Origin: Knoellia remsis
Lineage (GTDB): Bacteria > Actinomycetota > Actinomycetes > Actinomycetales > Dermatophilaceae
Assembly (NCBI RefSeq): GCF_003002895.1
Contig: NZ_PVTI01000005.1
Span: 62,001-126,000, forward strand
Direction of reading: 5' to 3'
Length of the DNA stretch: 64,000 nt
A program made the translations under genes and the position numbers. Below the pieces are notes generated by a model. That model saw nothing but the letters and a program-made list of their open reading frames with translations, ran no database searches and was not told where the DNA came from. How positions within the stretch are numbered: position 1 is the first letter of the stretch; every line of letters begins with the position of its first letter. This document shows, in pieces, positions 1 through 13,293 of this stretch.

Positions 1-701
1 TCGGCACCGTGACGGGTCCGCACCCGTTCCCGGAGATGGTGCGCGACTTCCACCGCATCATCGGCGTGGAGGCGCGCGAGCAGGTCCTCGAGCACACCGG
101 CCGCCTGCCCGACGTCGTCGTCGCCTGTGTCGGGGGCGGGTCCAACGCCATGGGCATCTTCCACCGCTTCATCGAGGACGAGGGCGTGCGCCTCGTCGGC
201 GTCGAGGCCGGGGGAGAGGGCCTCGAGGGGCGGCACGCGGCACGCTTCGCGTCGGCGACGCCCGGCGTCCTCCACGGGGCGATGAGCTACCTCATGCAGG
301 ACGAGGACGGCCAGACCGTCGAGTCGCACTCGGTGTCGGCCGGCCTCGACTACCCCAGCGTCGGCCCGGAGCACTCGTACCTGCGCGACACCGGCCGCGC
401 GGAGTACGTCTACGCCACCGACGACGAGGCGATGGAGGCGTTCGCCCTCCTCTGCCGCACCGAAGGCATCATCCCGGCGCTCGAGTCCGCCCACGGCCTC
501 GCCGGTGCGCTGCACCTCGGGCGCGAGCTCGGCCCCGACGCGATCATCCTCGTCAACCTCTCCGGGCGTGGGGACAAGGACATGCACACCGCCGCCGAGT
601 GGTTCGGGCTCGTCGACGACGTCGTCGAGGACGACGAGATCGTCCCGCCCGGTGAGTCCGACGACCCGGGCGCGACCGGTGACGGGAGGACCCAGCTGTG
701 A
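1..701 (+). CDS. trpB: Tryptophan synthase beta subunit, 3' part
   Basis: The last ~233 codons of TrpB, which condenses indole with serine to make tryptophan in a PLP-dependent reaction, in complex with TrpA. The reading frame is already open at the window edge, so the start and the PLP lysine lie outside. Visible family marks are [12 protein letters not shown] near the edge, the PLP-phosphate loop GGGSNAMG (about bases 129-152), the ESAHG segment and LSGRGDKD near the C-terminus. A short acidic/Gly tail follows. The stop overlaps the trpA GTG by 3 nt within a GTGA, so the two are translationally coupled. Confidence 0.96.
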   Translation, partial: GTVTGPHPFPEMVRDFHRIIGVEAREQVLEHTGRLPDVVVACVGGGSNAMGIFHRFIEDEGVRLVGVEAGGEGLEGRHAARFASATPGVLHGAMSYLMQDEDGQTVESHSVSAGLDYPSVGPEHSYLRDTGRAEYVYATDDEAMEAFALLCRTEGIIPALESAHGLAGALHLGRELGPDAIILVNLSGRGDKDMHTAAEWFGLVDDVVEDDEIVPPGESDDPGATGDGRTQL

Positions 702-1561
702 GCACCGAGGTGACGGCCTCCGCAGAGCCGGGCACCGGCGACACCGACCGGGGTGTCGCCTCGGTCATCGAGCGCTGCCGCGCCGAGGGTCGCGCTGCCC
801 TCGTCGGCTACCTGCCCGTGGGCTTCCCCGACGTCGAGACCTCGATCCGCGCCATGGTCGCCATGGTCGAGTCCGGTGTCGACATCGTCGAGATCGGGTT
901 GCCCTACTCCGATCCGGTCATCGACGGCCCGGTCATCCAGCGCGCCACCGAGGCGGCGCTGCGAGCCGGCACCCACGTCGTCGACGGCTTCCGCGCGGCG
1001 CGCGCGGTGCGCGACGCCGGCGCGCCACCGCTCGTCATGAGCTACTGGAACCTCATCCTGCGGCGTGGCGTCGACCGGTATGCCGCCGAGCTCGCCGCCG
1101 CGGGTGGTGCCGGGCTCATCACCCCCGACCTCATCCCGGACGAGGCTGCCGACTGGATCGCGGCGAGCGACCGCGAGGGACTCGACCGCGTTTTCCTCGT
1201 GGCGCCCAGCTCGACCCCAGAGCGGCTGTCCCGGGTCACGGCCGCGAGCCGCGGCTTCGTCTACGCCGCGTCGACGATGGGGGTCACGGGCGAGCGCGCC
1301 AGCGTCGGTCCCGCGGCGCGCGACCTCGTCGAGCGAACTCGCGCGCTGACCGAGCTGCCCGTGTGCGTCGGCCTCGGGGTCTCGAACGGCGACCAGGCCG
1401 CCGAGCTCGCCGAGTACGCCGACGGTGTCATCGTCGGCACCGCCTTCGTGCGTGCCCTCACGGGCGACGGGCAGGACGGTGACGTCGAGGCCCGGCTCGA
1501 GGCGGTGCGCGAGCTGGCCCGGGACCTCGCCCGCGGGGTGCGGGAGCGCCGGCAGTCGTGA
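698..1561 (+). CDS. trpA: Tryptophan synthase alpha subunit
   Basis: 287 aa TIM-barrel subunit that cleaves indole-3-glycerol phosphate and channels indole to TrpB. The active-site region reads [17 protein letters not shown], giving the catalytic Glu in VEIG and the Asp in IDGP. The C-terminal phosphate-binding segment [11 protein letters not shown] is also present. The GTG start overlaps the trpB stop and has a good Shine-Dalgarno (GGGAGGA, 684-690). The length is normal for the family. The first ~20 residues are a non-conserved Thr/Ala-rich leader. Confidence 0.96.
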   Translation: MSTEVTASAEPGTGDTDRGVASVIERCRAEGRAALVGYLPVGFPDVETSIRAMVAMVESGVDIVEIGLPYSDPVIDGPVIQRATEAALRAGTHVVDGFRAARAVRDAGAPPLVMSYWNLILRRGVDRYAAELAAAGGAGLITPDLIPDEAADWIAASDREGLDRVFLVAPSSTPERLSRVTAASRGFVYAASTMGVTGERASVGPAARDLVERTRALTELPVCVGLGVSNGDQAAELAEYADGVIVGTAFVRALTGDGQDGDVEARLEAVRELARDLARGVRERRQS

Positions 1562-1631
1562 CCGTCGGGCGCAGCAGCGGCCGGCGTGGCAGTGGCGGGC
1601 GCCCGGTGGGCTCACAAGGACGGAGGCCATG

Positions 1632-2546
1632 ATGGTCCCCATGACCACGCTGGCCCTCGCGGCGCTCCCGGCCGACATCCCGAGCCCGACGACGGGAGCG
1701 ATCAACCTCGGCCCGTTCCCGATCCGCGGGTACGCGCTGTGCATCCTCCTCGGCATCGTCGTCGCCGTGTGGATCACCGACCGCAGGATGCGCACGCGCG
1801 GAGGTGAGCCGGGGCAGGTGCTCGACGTCGCGGCATACGCGGTCGTCGCCGGGATCATCGGCGGCCGGCTCTACCACGTCATCACGACGCCCGACCCGTA
1901 CTGGGGGCCGGACGGCAACCCGGTCGACGCGCTCAAGATCTGGCAGGGCGGCCTGGGCATCTGGGGCGCCATCGCCCTCGGCGCGCTCGGCGCCTGGATC
2001 GGGTGCCGCCGCGCCGGGGTGAGGTTCCTCGACTTCGCGGACGCCGCTGCGCCGGGTGTCGCCGTCGCGCAGGGCATCGGCCGCTGGGGCAACTGGTTCA
2101 ACAACGAGCTCTACGGCGCGCCGACGGACAAGCCGTGGGGCCTCGTCATCCACGAGTGGGACCAGGGCGCCGGTCGGGCCGTGCGCGATGCGGAGGGCAA
2201 CGCCGTCGTGCTCGGCACCTACCAACCGACCTTCCTCTACGAGTCGGTCTTCGTCCTGCTCCTCGCGGTCGCGCTCCTGCTCATCGAGCGGCGCTTCCGG
2301 CTCGCGCGCGGTCAGCTCTTCGGGTTGTACGTCGCGGGCTACCCGATCGGGCGGATCATCATCGAGAAGATGCGCACCGACGAGGCCGAGCTCATCCTCG
2401 GGCAGCGCCTCAACGTGTGGACGAGCATCCTCGTCTTCCTCCTCGGGCTAGCCATCGTCTGGTACACCGGCCGACGCGCCCGGAGGACGCCCGAGGACGC
2501 GGCCGCGGACACGGAGGACCCGGCCCCGCAACCATCCACGATGTGA
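1632..2546 (+). CDS. lgt: Prolipoprotein diacylglyceryl transferase
   Basis: 304 aa polytopic membrane enzyme that moves diacylglycerol from phosphatidylglycerol onto the lipobox cysteine of prolipoproteins. The Lgt signature GRWGNWFNNELYG is intact and several hydrophobic helices are evident (for example YALCILLGIVVAVWI). The ATG at 1632 is preferred because GGAGG (1622-1626) sits 5 nt upstream; ATGs at 1629 and 1641 are in the same frame. It follows trpA after about 70 nt, the order also found in mycobacteria. Predicted clients in this window include LivJ, the Rieske protein and the lipoproteins ending at 43930 and 48989. Confidence 0.94.
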   Translation: MVPMTTLALAALPADIPSPTTGAINLGPFPIRGYALCILLGIVVAVWITDRRMRTRGGEPGQVLDVAAYAVVAGIIGGRLYHVITTPDPYWGPDGNPVDALKIWQGGLGIWGAIALGALGAWIGCRRAGVRFLDFADAAAPGVAVAQGIGRWGNWFNNELYGAPTDKPWGLVIHEWDQGAGRAVRDAEGNAVVLGTYQPTFLYESVFVLLLAVALLLIERRFRLARGQLFGLYVAGYPIGRIIIEKMRTDEAELILGQRLNVWTSILVFLLGLAIVWYTGRRARRTPEDAAADTEDPAPQPSTM

Positions 2547-2709
2547 GATTCATCCGCTCGCATTGCAAGATGACTGTGGGCTAGCATCCATCCACACGTG
2601 GCCACCGCTGTCCGCGTCCGATGCCCTCCCTGAGCCGGAGCCGCCCTTCGCCCGAGCCGGCGAGGGCGACGTCCGGACCTGACCTCCCCGAGGACGGTGA
2701 CCCGCCGCC

Positions 2710-7246
<4,537 letters not shown>

Positions 7247-7254
<8 letters not shown>

Positions 7255-8707
7255 CCCCCAGGGCTTTCTCAAGACCCGCGAGCGCGAGCTCCCGGCCCGC
7301 CGACCCGTGCCCGTCCGCATCAAGGACTGGCGCGAGGTCTACGAGGAGCAGGAGCTCGGGCAGCTCCAGCGCCAGGCCGGTCGCTGCATGGACTGCGGAA
7401 TCCCGTTCTGCCACAGCGGTTGTCCCCTCGGGAACCTCATCCCAGAGTGGAACGACCTCGCGTGGCGCGGTGACTGGCGCCAGGCCATCGAGCGGCTGCA
7501 CGCGACGAACAACTTCCCCGAGTTCACCGGCCGCCTGTGTCCGGCGCCGTGCGAGACCGCGTGCGTCCTCGGCATCAACCAGCCGGCCGTGACGATCAAG
7601 CAGGTCGAGGTCACGACGATCGAGAAGGCGTTCGCCGACGGCGGTGTCGCACCCAAGCCGCCGGAGCGCCTCTCCGGCAAGACCGTCGCCGTCGTCGGCT
7701 CCGGTCCGGCGGGCCTCGCTGCCGCCCAGCAGCTCACCCGCGCCGGTCACACGGTCGCGGTCTACGAGCGGGCTGACCGCCCGGGTGGCCTGCTGCGCTA
7801 CGGCATCCCCGAGTTCAAGATGGAGAAGTCGGTCCTCGACCGCCGCCTGCAGCAGATGCAGGCCGAGGGGACCCGCTTCCGCAACTCGGTGGACGTCGGC
7901 GTCGACGTCACGTGGGAGCAGCTGCGGGCCCGCTACGACGCCGTCGTCATCGCGATGGGTGCCACCGTGGCGCGCGACCTGCCCGTCGACGGCCGCGAGG
8001 GCGACGGCGTGCACCAGGCGATGGACTACCTGCCCGCCGCCAACCGCGTCGCCATAGGCGAGAGCGTCGACGGCCAGATCCACGCCCAGGACAAGGACGT
8101 CATCGTCATCGGCGGCGGCGACACCGGCGCCGACTGCATCGGCACCGCGCACCGCCAGGGGGCCCGCTCAGTGACGAGCCTCGAGATCATGCCGCAGCCG
8201 GGGGAGGAGCGCGCCGACGCCCACCCGTGGCCGACCTACCCGATGATCTACCGGGTCGCCTCCGCTCACGAGGAGGGCGGCGAGCGGTTGTATGCCGTCT
8301 CGACCCAGGAGGTGCAGCGCGACGAGTCCGGTGCGGTCACCGGCCTGCGGCTGCACGAGGTCGTCCGCGGCGAGAGCGGCTTCGAGTCCGTCGAGGGCTC
8401 CGAGCGGGTCCTGCCCGCGCAGCTCGTGCTGCTCGCCATGGGCTTCCTCGGTCCGCAGACCGAGTCCCTCGTCACCCAGCTCGGTGTCGAGCTCGACGAG
8501 CGCTCGAACGTCAAGCGCGGTCAGGACTACATGTCCTCCGTGCCCGGTGTCTTCGTCGCCGGCGACGCCGGCCGGGGGCAGTCGCTCATCGTCTGGGCCA
8601 TCGCCGAGGGTCGCGCGGCGGCGCACCACGTCGACGCGTGGCTGTCGGGTGAGCCGTCGCGGCTGCCGCGCCCGGTCAACCCGACCGACCGTCCGCTCAT
8701 GGTCTGA
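7247..8707 (+). CDS. gltD: Glutamate synthase (NADPH) small subunit
   Basis: 486 aa flavoprotein that passes electrons from NADPH to GltB. Two cysteine clusters for 4Fe-4S centres are present: [14 protein letters not shown] (Cys47, 50, 55, 59) and CPAPCETAC. The FAD Rossmann motif [11 protein letters not shown] is near residue 150 and the NADPH motif [10 protein letters not shown] near 288. The GTG start at 7247 has GGAGG (7236-7240) 6 nt upstream and overlaps the gltB stop by 8 nt. A much longer in-frame extension into gltB exists but lacks conserved residues, so it is rejected. Confidence 0.97.
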
Positions 8708-8734
8708 GCTGCGTCAACGGGACCACAGACGGAG

Positions 8735-8769
8735 GTATGCCGCGTGCGCGCCGCGCGCACGCGGCATAC
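8735..8769 (+). terminator. Hairpin terminator after gltD
   Basis: Perfect 16-nt inverted repeat with a 3-nt loop, GTATGCCGCGTGCGCG / CGCGCACGCGGCATAC, 27 nt after the gltD stop. No T-tract follows, which is usual in high-GC actinobacteria. The outer ends of both arms are the GTATGCC/GGCATAC motif. Confidence 0.75.
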
Positions 8770-8797
8770 GGTCTCTCACGGTGTGAGCCGCGTCACC

Positions 8798-8813
8798 ATG
8801 TAACCGGTTGCAT
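8798..8813 (+). promoter_or_regulatory. Candidate LacI/GalR-family operator
   Basis: ATGTAACCGGTTGCAT is a palindrome with one mismatched pair (positions 4 and 13) around a perfect AACCGGTT core. It fits the TGnAAnCGnTTnCA pattern of LacI-family repressors. It ends 3 bp before the -10 box of pyk, so bound protein would block the promoter. The regulator is not in this window. Confidence 0.45.
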
Positions 8814-8816
8814 CGA

Positions 8817-8822
8817 TAGGGT
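8817..8822 (+). promoter_or_regulatory. -10 box of pyk (leaderless)
   Basis: TAGGGT ends 7 nt before the pyk ATG, which puts the transcription start at or next to the A of ATG. No Shine-Dalgarno is present. Confidence 0.6.
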
Positions 8823-8829
8823 TGCGCCC

Positions 8830-10299
8830 ATGCGTCGCGCCAAGATCGTCTGCACCCTCGGCCCGGCGACCTCCACCCCCGAACAGCTGCGCGCCCTCGT
8901 CGCGGCCGGGATGGATGTCGCCCGATTCAACCTCTCCCACGGCGAGCACGAGGACCACGCGCGGGTCTACCTCGACGTGCGCCGGGCGAGCGACGAGACC
9001 GGTCACGCCGTCGGCATCCTCGCCGACCTCCAGGGCCCGAAGATCCGCACCGGCCGGTTCAAGGACGGTTCGGTCCTGCTCGAGGAGGGCGCCCGGTTCA
9101 CCATCACCAACCGCGAGGTCGAGGGCACCAAGGAGATCGTCGGGACGACGTATGCCGGTCTGCCGGCCGACGTGTCCGCGGGCGACACGATCCTCATCGA
9201 CGACGGCAAGCTCAACCTGCGCGTCGTCTCCTCCGACGGCACGGACATCGTCTGCGAGGTCGTCGAGGGCGGCGTCCTCAGCAACAACAAGGGCATCAAC
9301 GTGCCCGGTGCCGCGATGAGCGTTCCGGCCCTGTCCGAGAAGGACGAGGAGGACCTGCGCTGGGCCCTCGACCTGCGGGTCGACATGATCGCGCTGTCGT
9401 TCGTGCGCAGCGCCGCCGACATCGAGCCGGTGCACAAGATCATGGACGAGAAGGGGATTCGCCTCCCGGTCATCGCCAAGATCGAGAAGCCGCAGGCCGT
9501 CGACAACCTCGACGAGATCATCCGCGCGTTCGACGGGCTCATGGTGGCCCGCGGCGACCTCGGCGTCGAGATGCCGCTCGAGACGGTGCCGCTCGTGCAG
9601 AAGCGGGCCTGCGAGCTCGGGCGCCGCAACGCCAAGCCGGTCATCGTCGCGACCCAGGTGCTCGAGTCGATGATCACCAACAGCCGCCCGACGCGCGCCG
9701 AGGCGAGCGATGCGGCGAACGCCGTCCTCGACGGCGCCGACGCGCTCATGCTCTCCGGTGAGACCAGTGTCGGCGCGCACCCCATCGAGGCCGTGAGCAC
9801 GATGGCCCGGATCATCGAGAACACCGAGGAGCAGGGCCTGAGCCGGATCCGCCCGCTCGACACCAAGCCACGCACCAAGGGCGGTGCCGTCACCGCGGCC
9901 GCGGCCGAGATCGGCGCGCTGATCGGCTGCAAGTACCTCATCACGTTCACCGTCAGCGGTGACTCCGCCCGGCGGCTCGCCCGCGTCCGGCCGCGCATCC
10001 CGATGCTCGCGTTCACGCCGTTCCAGTGGACGCGCAGCCAGCTCGCGCTGACGTGGGGCGTCGAGACGTTCCTCACCCCGCCGGCGCGGCACACCGACCA
10101 GTTCGCGATGCAGGTCGACGAGGAGCTGCTCGCCTGCGGTCGGGTCGAGGAGGGCGACCTCGTCGTCATCGTCGCCGGCTCGCCGCCCGGCATCCCGGGC
10201 TCGACGAACGCGCTGCGCGTGCACCGCATCGGCGACGCGAAGAACCGCGTCGCACCGGCATACGAGGACGTCGCCGAGGTCGTCGTCGAGGACGCCTGA
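8830..10299 (+). CDS. pyk: Pyruvate kinase
   Basis: 489 aa glycolytic enzyme converting PEP and ADP to pyruvate and ATP. Recognised by the N-terminal [15 protein letters not shown], the substrate/metal region [14 protein letters not shown], the active-site block [18 protein letters not shown] with its essential Lys, and [14 protein letters not shown]. The B-domain and C-terminal regulatory domain are both present. The ATG at 8830 is chosen over an upstream in-frame ATG (8737) because that one lies inside the gltD terminator. The promoter looks leaderless and carries a LacI-type palindrome, suggesting carbon-source control. Confidence 0.97.
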   Translation: MRRAKIVCTLGPATSTPEQLRALVAAGMDVARFNLSHGEHEDHARVYLDVRRASDETGHAVGILADLQGPKIRTGRFKDGSVLLEEGARFTITNREVEGTKEIVGTTYAGLPADVSAGDTILIDDGKLNLRVVSSDGTDIVCEVVEGGVLSNNKGINVPGAAMSVPALSEKDEEDLRWALDLRVDMIALSFVRSAADIEPVHKIMDEKGIRLPVIAKIEKPQAVDNLDEIIRAFDGLMVARGDLGVEMPLETVPLVQKRACELGRRNAKPVIVATQVLESMITNSRPTRAEASDAANAVLDGADALMLSGETSVGAHPIEAVSTMARIIENTEEQGLSRIRPLDTKPRTKGGAVTAAAAEIGALIGCKYLITFTVSGDSARRLARVRPRIPMLAFTPFQWTRSQLALTWGVETFLTPPARHTDQFAMQVDEELLACGRVEEGDLVVIVAGSPPGIPGSTNALRVHRIGDAKNRVAPAYEDVAEVVVEDA

Positions 10300-10341
10300 A
10301 CCGGCGAGCACCCCGCAGCGCATTACACTGGGTGCGCCCTC

Positions 10342-10427
10342 GCCGGGGTGGTGGAATGGCAGACACGGAGCACTCAAAATGCTTTGCCCGCAAGGGCGTG
10401 CGGGTTCAAGTCCCGCCCTCGGCACCA
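10342..10427 (+). tRNA. tRNA-Leu(CAA)
   Basis: An 86-nt cloverleaf ending in an encoded CCA. The acceptor stem GCCGGGG pairs with CCTCGGC (one G-T), the anticodon loop CTCAAAA gives anticodon CAA (10375-10377), there is a class-II variable arm, and the T arm carries GGTTCAAGTCC. A -10-like TACACT lies at 10324-10329. Confidence 0.95.
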
Positions 10428-10460
10428 AACCCTGTGGCCCTCGCGGCGGCTCTGCTGGCC

Positions 10461-10466
10461 TAGGCT
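10461..10466 (+). promoter_or_regulatory. -10 box of ANTAR regulator gene (leaderless)
   Basis: TAGGCT is followed by 6 nt and then the GTG start at 10473. It lies 34 nt after the tRNA, so the regulator gene has its own promoter. Confidence 0.55.
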
Positions 10467-10472
10467 GGCCCC

Positions 10473-11096
10473 GTGAGCGAGCAGACGTCCAGCGAGACCC
10501 CCGACATGCCCGAGAGCCGCACGGCCAAGCGCATCCTCGTCGCCGAGGACGAGGCGATCATCCGCCTCGACCTCGCCGAGATGCTCGGTGAGGCCGGCTA
10601 CGACGTCGTCGGGCAGGCCAGCAACGGCGAGCAGGCCGTCGAGATGGCGACCGCGCTGCGCCCGGACCTCGTCATCATGGACGTGAAAATGCCTGTCCTC
10701 GACGGCATCTCCGCCGCCGAGCAGATCGGCAAGGAGCGCATCTGCCCGGTCGTCATGCTCACCGCGTTCAGCCAGACCGAGCTCGTCGAGCGCGCCCGCG
10801 ACGCCGGCGTCATGGCCTACATCGTCAAGCCGTTCACCGCCACCGACGTCGTGCCCGCCATCGACATCGCGATGTCTCGCTGGAGCGAGCTCAAGACGCT
10901 CGAGTCCGAGGTCGCCGACCTCGGCGAGCGCCTCGAGACCCGCAAGGCCGTCGACCGCGCCAAGGGCGTCCTCATGGCCAAGCTCAAGATCACCGAGTCC
11001 GAGGCGTTCCGCTGGATCCAGAAGACCGCGATGGACCGCCGCATGGGGATGCGCGAGGTCGCCGAGGCCGTCGTCGCCGGCATGGAGAAGGCCTGA
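10473..11096 (+). CDS. pdtaR: Response regulator with ANTAR RNA-binding domain (PdtaR-like)
   Basis: 207 aa. The receiver domain (about 18-140) has acidic residues E25/D26, phospho-acceptor D70 (VIMDVKMP) and Lys in YIVKPF. A short coiled segment ([16 protein letters not shown]) leads into a C-terminal ANTAR domain (about 145-205) with the AxGxLM-like AKGVLMAK and a final three-helix pattern. ANTAR proteins bind paired hexaloop hairpins in mRNA leaders and act as antiterminators. In mycobacteria the homologue Rv1626 is paired with histidine kinase PdtaS encoded elsewhere; no kinase is present here either. The position after pyk and before polA matches that order. Confidence 0.9.
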   Translation: MSEQTSSETPDMPESRTAKRILVAEDEAIIRLDLAEMLGEAGYDVVGQASNGEQAVEMATALRPDLVIMDVKMPVLDGISAAEQIGKERICPVVMLTAFSQTELVERARDAGVMAYIVKPFTATDVVPAIDIAMSRWSELKTLESEVADLGERLETRKAVDRAKGVLMAKLKITESEAFRWIQKTAMDRRMGMREVAEAVVAGMEKA

Positions 11097-11149
11097 CCAC
11101 GGTCGCTTCGACGGCCCGACCGGCAGGTTCCCCCGCCTCCGCGCCGCCT

Positions 11150-11240
11150 CAGCATTATCGGGTGACCCGATAATCGCCTGCTCGACCCGACAAGCCTTCT
11201 CGGGTGGAGTGGGACGGTATCGGGTGACCCGATAATGCTG
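11150..11240. repeat. Intergenic nested palindrome, copy 1 (complete)
   Basis: A 91-bp element. Its 23-nt ends (11150-11172 and 11218-11240) are inverted copies of each other differing only at the central base. Each end is itself a hairpin: the left one is ATTATCGGGT-g-ACCCGATAAT. The core has a third hairpin, ACCCGA ... TCGGGT, around CAAGCCTTC. It fills the gap between the convergent ANTAR-regulator and DUF554 genes. Two relatives are at 32755 and 63898. It has no coding capacity; a MITE- or REP-like element is likely. Confidence 0.8.
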
Positions 11241-11271
11241 GGACTCCCCCGGCAGGTGGGGGAGACCGTGC

Positions 11272-12057
11272 TCACCGCAGGGCGACGACGACCTGGGTGA
11301 GCAGGGGAGCGACGACGAGGGCGGGCAGCATGTCCGCCACCGGCACGTCCTTGATCCGCAGCAGCCTCAAGCCGATGCCGGCGAGCAGCAACCCGCCGGT
11401 GGCGGTGAGCGCGAGGATGTGTGCCTCCGGCAGGATCGACCCGAGCAGCACCCCGACGAGGGTGAGTGCGCCCTGGACCACCGCGACGGACACCGCCGAC
11501 AGCAGCACCCCGACGCCGAAGCTCGACGCGAAGGCCAGCGCGGCGAACCCGTCGAGCACCGACTTGAGCATGAGCTGGTCGACACCCCGACCGAGACCGT
11601 CCGAGAGCGAGCCGAGGATCGTCAGGGGCCCGACGCAGAAGAGCAGCGAGGCGGACAGCCAGCCCTCGATGAACTTCTCGCGCGCCGTGGGGCCGGCGGC
11701 GTCGTCGTGGTCGGCCAGTGCGGGCGACCGGCGTGAGAACCACGCCTCGATCGTGGCCGCGAGGCCCTCGAGCCGGTCGCCGATCCGCAGGAGCGACCCG
11801 GCGATGGACCCGATGAGCAGCGACCCGAGGACGATGAGCACCGGAGCGCCGGTCCCGGTCGCATCGGCGAGCGCGGCATCGGTGACGCTCACGGCCGACA
11901 GCCCCGCCATGAGCAGCGTCACGAGTCCGAGGCAGTCGGTGACGACCGAGCGGGTGCGGTCCGGGAGCCGGTGACCCACTGCCATACCGAGCAGCGCTCC
12001 CACGACGACGGTGACGACGTTGACGGCGGTGCCGAAGCCGATGAAGGGTGCGTCCAC
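11272..12057 (-). CDS. DUF554 family membrane protein
   Basis: 261 aa, with about seven hydrophobic segments. The N-terminal GTAVNVVTVVVGALLGMAVG, the central EKFIEGWLSASLLFCVGPLTI and the C-terminal RIKDVPVADMLPALVV are typical of DUF554 (YdfK/YqgA-like) proteins, whose biochemical role is unknown. The GTG at 12057 is preferred over an upstream TTG because TAAAGT (12064-12069, minus strand) sits 6 nt before it, a leaderless arrangement. The gene diverges from the GNAT gene. Transport is possible but unsupported. Confidence 0.8.
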   Translation of the reverse strand: MDAPFIGFGTAVNVVTVVVGALLGMAVGHRLPDRTRSVVTDCLGLVTLLMAGLSAVSVTDAALADATGTGAPVLIVLGSLLIGSIAGSLLRIGDRLEGLAATIEAWFSRRSPALADHDDAAGPTAREKFIEGWLSASLLFCVGPLTILGSLSDGLGRGVDQLMLKSVLDGFAALAFASSFGVGVLLSAVSVAVVQGALTLVGVLLGSILPEAHILALTATGGLLLAGIGLRLLRIKDVPVADMLPALVVAPLLTQVVVALR

Positions 12058-12172
12058 GCGCAAACTTTATGATTCACCGATCATTTCCCGCGAAGTCCTT
12101 CCGCGCACCGGGCAGGCCCCGTAGTGTCGGCACGTCAACCGAGCAGGGGGCTGTGAGGTCGAAGGAGGCGCC

Positions 12173-12745
12173 GTGGGGCGCAGCAATGTCGAGGTGGCCC
12201 CCGTCGAGAAGGCGGACCTGCCCGAGCTCGTCGGCCTCTGGCTGGCCTCGCGGGTCGACTCCGGTGTCCCGCTCGAGGTCGCGACCCGGTTCGCCGACGA
12301 CGGACGCCTCGAGGCCGCATTGGACCGTGACGAGCTCACGGCCCACCTGGCCCGCCTCGACGGTCGCGCGGTTGGCTATGTCGTGACGAGCGAGAACCCG
12401 TTCGGTCTCCAGCCCGAGCCCGAGGTCGCGATCGAGCTGCTCTTCGTCGAGCCCGAGGCGCGTCGCCACGGCGTCGCGCGCGCCCTGCTCTCCACGGTCA
12501 CGGCCCTCGCCGAGCGCGTCGGCTCCGACGTCGTCGTCTCCAACGTCCCCACGCAGAGCCGCGAGGCGAACCGCTTCTTCGCGCGCCTCGGGTTCAGCTC
12601 GGTCCTCGTGCGCCGCGTCGTCGGCACGACCCAGCTGCGCCGCCGGCTCACTCCGAAGCAGGCCACCGCGCGGACGGGTTCGGCCGTCGACCAGCTCATC
12701 CGCCGCCGCCGGTCACTGCGGGCTGTCGCCTCCCGCGCGAGCTGA
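12173..12745 (+). CDS. GNAT family N-acetyltransferase
   Basis: 190 aa. The acetyl-CoA binding strand-loop-helix reads IELLFVEPEARRHGVARALL, with the R/Q-x-x-G-x-A loop, and is followed by NVPTQSREANRFFARLGF, the usual C-terminal GNAT pattern. A basic tail (RRRLTPKQATARTG ... RRRRSLRA) is unconserved. The GTG start has GAAGGAGG (12161-12168) 4 nt upstream, and a -10 candidate TAGTGT is at 12122-12127, so this message has a short leader. The substrate cannot be told from the sequence. Confidence 0.85.
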   Translation: MGRSNVEVAPVEKADLPELVGLWLASRVDSGVPLEVATRFADDGRLEAALDRDELTAHLARLDGRAVGYVVTSENPFGLQPEPEVAIELLFVEPEARRHGVARALLSTVTALAERVGSDVVVSNVPTQSREANRFFARLGFSSVLVRRVVGTTQLRRRLTPKQATARTGSAVDQLIRRRRSLRAVASRAS

Positions 12746-12751
12746 CCTCGC

Positions 12752-13198
12752 TCAGGCGCCGGGTGCGGCGTCGCGGATGAGGCAGGTGATGCGGGAGGTG
12801 CACACGCGCTTGCCGTCCTCGTCGGTCACGACGATCTCCCACGAGCACAGCGTCCGGCCGAGCGAGACGGGCGTCGCCACCCCGGTGACGAGACCGGAGC
12901 GCGCCGCGCGGTGGTGGGTGGCGTTGATGTCCGTGCCGACGACGATCCGGTCGACTCCGGCGTGGATCGCCGACCCGATCGAGCCCAGCGTCTCGGCAAG
13001 GACGACGGACGCGCCGCCGTGGAGCAGGCCGTAGGGCTGGGTGTTGCCCTCGACCGGCATCGTCGCGACGATCCGCGTCGGCGTCGCCTCGGTGACCTCG
13101 ATGCCCATGCGGCGCATGAGCGAGTTCGGGTTGAGCTCGTTCATCTGCTCGACGAACGGCAGGACGTCGGTGTCGGGGGCGAGGTCGTGGGCAGTCAT
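12752..13198 (-). CDS. PaaI-type hotdog thioesterase
   Basis: 148 aa single hotdog domain. The motif GLLHGGASVVLAETLGS is the PaaI/YdiI thioesterase signature (helix HGG with the acidic residue in AETLGS), followed by a conserved TDINATHHRAA strand. Expected to hydrolyse an acyl-CoA, probably an aromatic or 1,4-dihydroxy-2-naphthoyl type; substrate unknown. A CACAGT hexamer lies 6 nt before the ATG. It diverges from polA. Confidence 0.88.
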   Translation of the reverse strand: MTAHDLAPDTDVLPFVEQMNELNPNSLMRRMGIEVTEATPTRIVATMPVEGNTQPYGLLHGGASVVLAETLGSIGSAIHAGVDRIVVGTDINATHHRAARSGLVTGVATPVSLGRTLCSWEIVVTDEDGKRVCTSRITCLIRDAAPGA

Positions 13199-13264
13199 GG
13201 CGTCACTGTGTCATGCGGGGTATGCCGTCCGGTCGCCGATGTCCGCGAGGTCACGGTGTCGCGG

Positions 13265-13286
13265 TGTCGGGGGCGGGTCATAGGGT
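13265..13286 (+). promoter_or_regulatory. PafBC/RecA-NDp-like damage promoter of polA
   Basis: TGTCGGGG (13265-13272), exactly 8 nt, then TAGGGT (13281-13286), and 7 nt to the GTG start. The layout equals TGTCRGTG-N8-TAnnnT, the RecA-independent damage promoter of actinobacteria, with one difference (GGGG for GGTG). Confidence 0.6.
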
Positions 13287-13293
13287 GGCTGGC

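Noticed and set aside
2547-2709. Riboswitch or GlnR site in the gltB leader
   Set aside because: I found only a possible -10 box; no structure or known motif is convincing.
13199-13293. LexA (SOS) box before polA
   Set aside because: I looked for GAAC-N4-GTTC here and before the uvr genes and saw none; the TGTCRGTG-N8-TAnnnT element explains damage control better.
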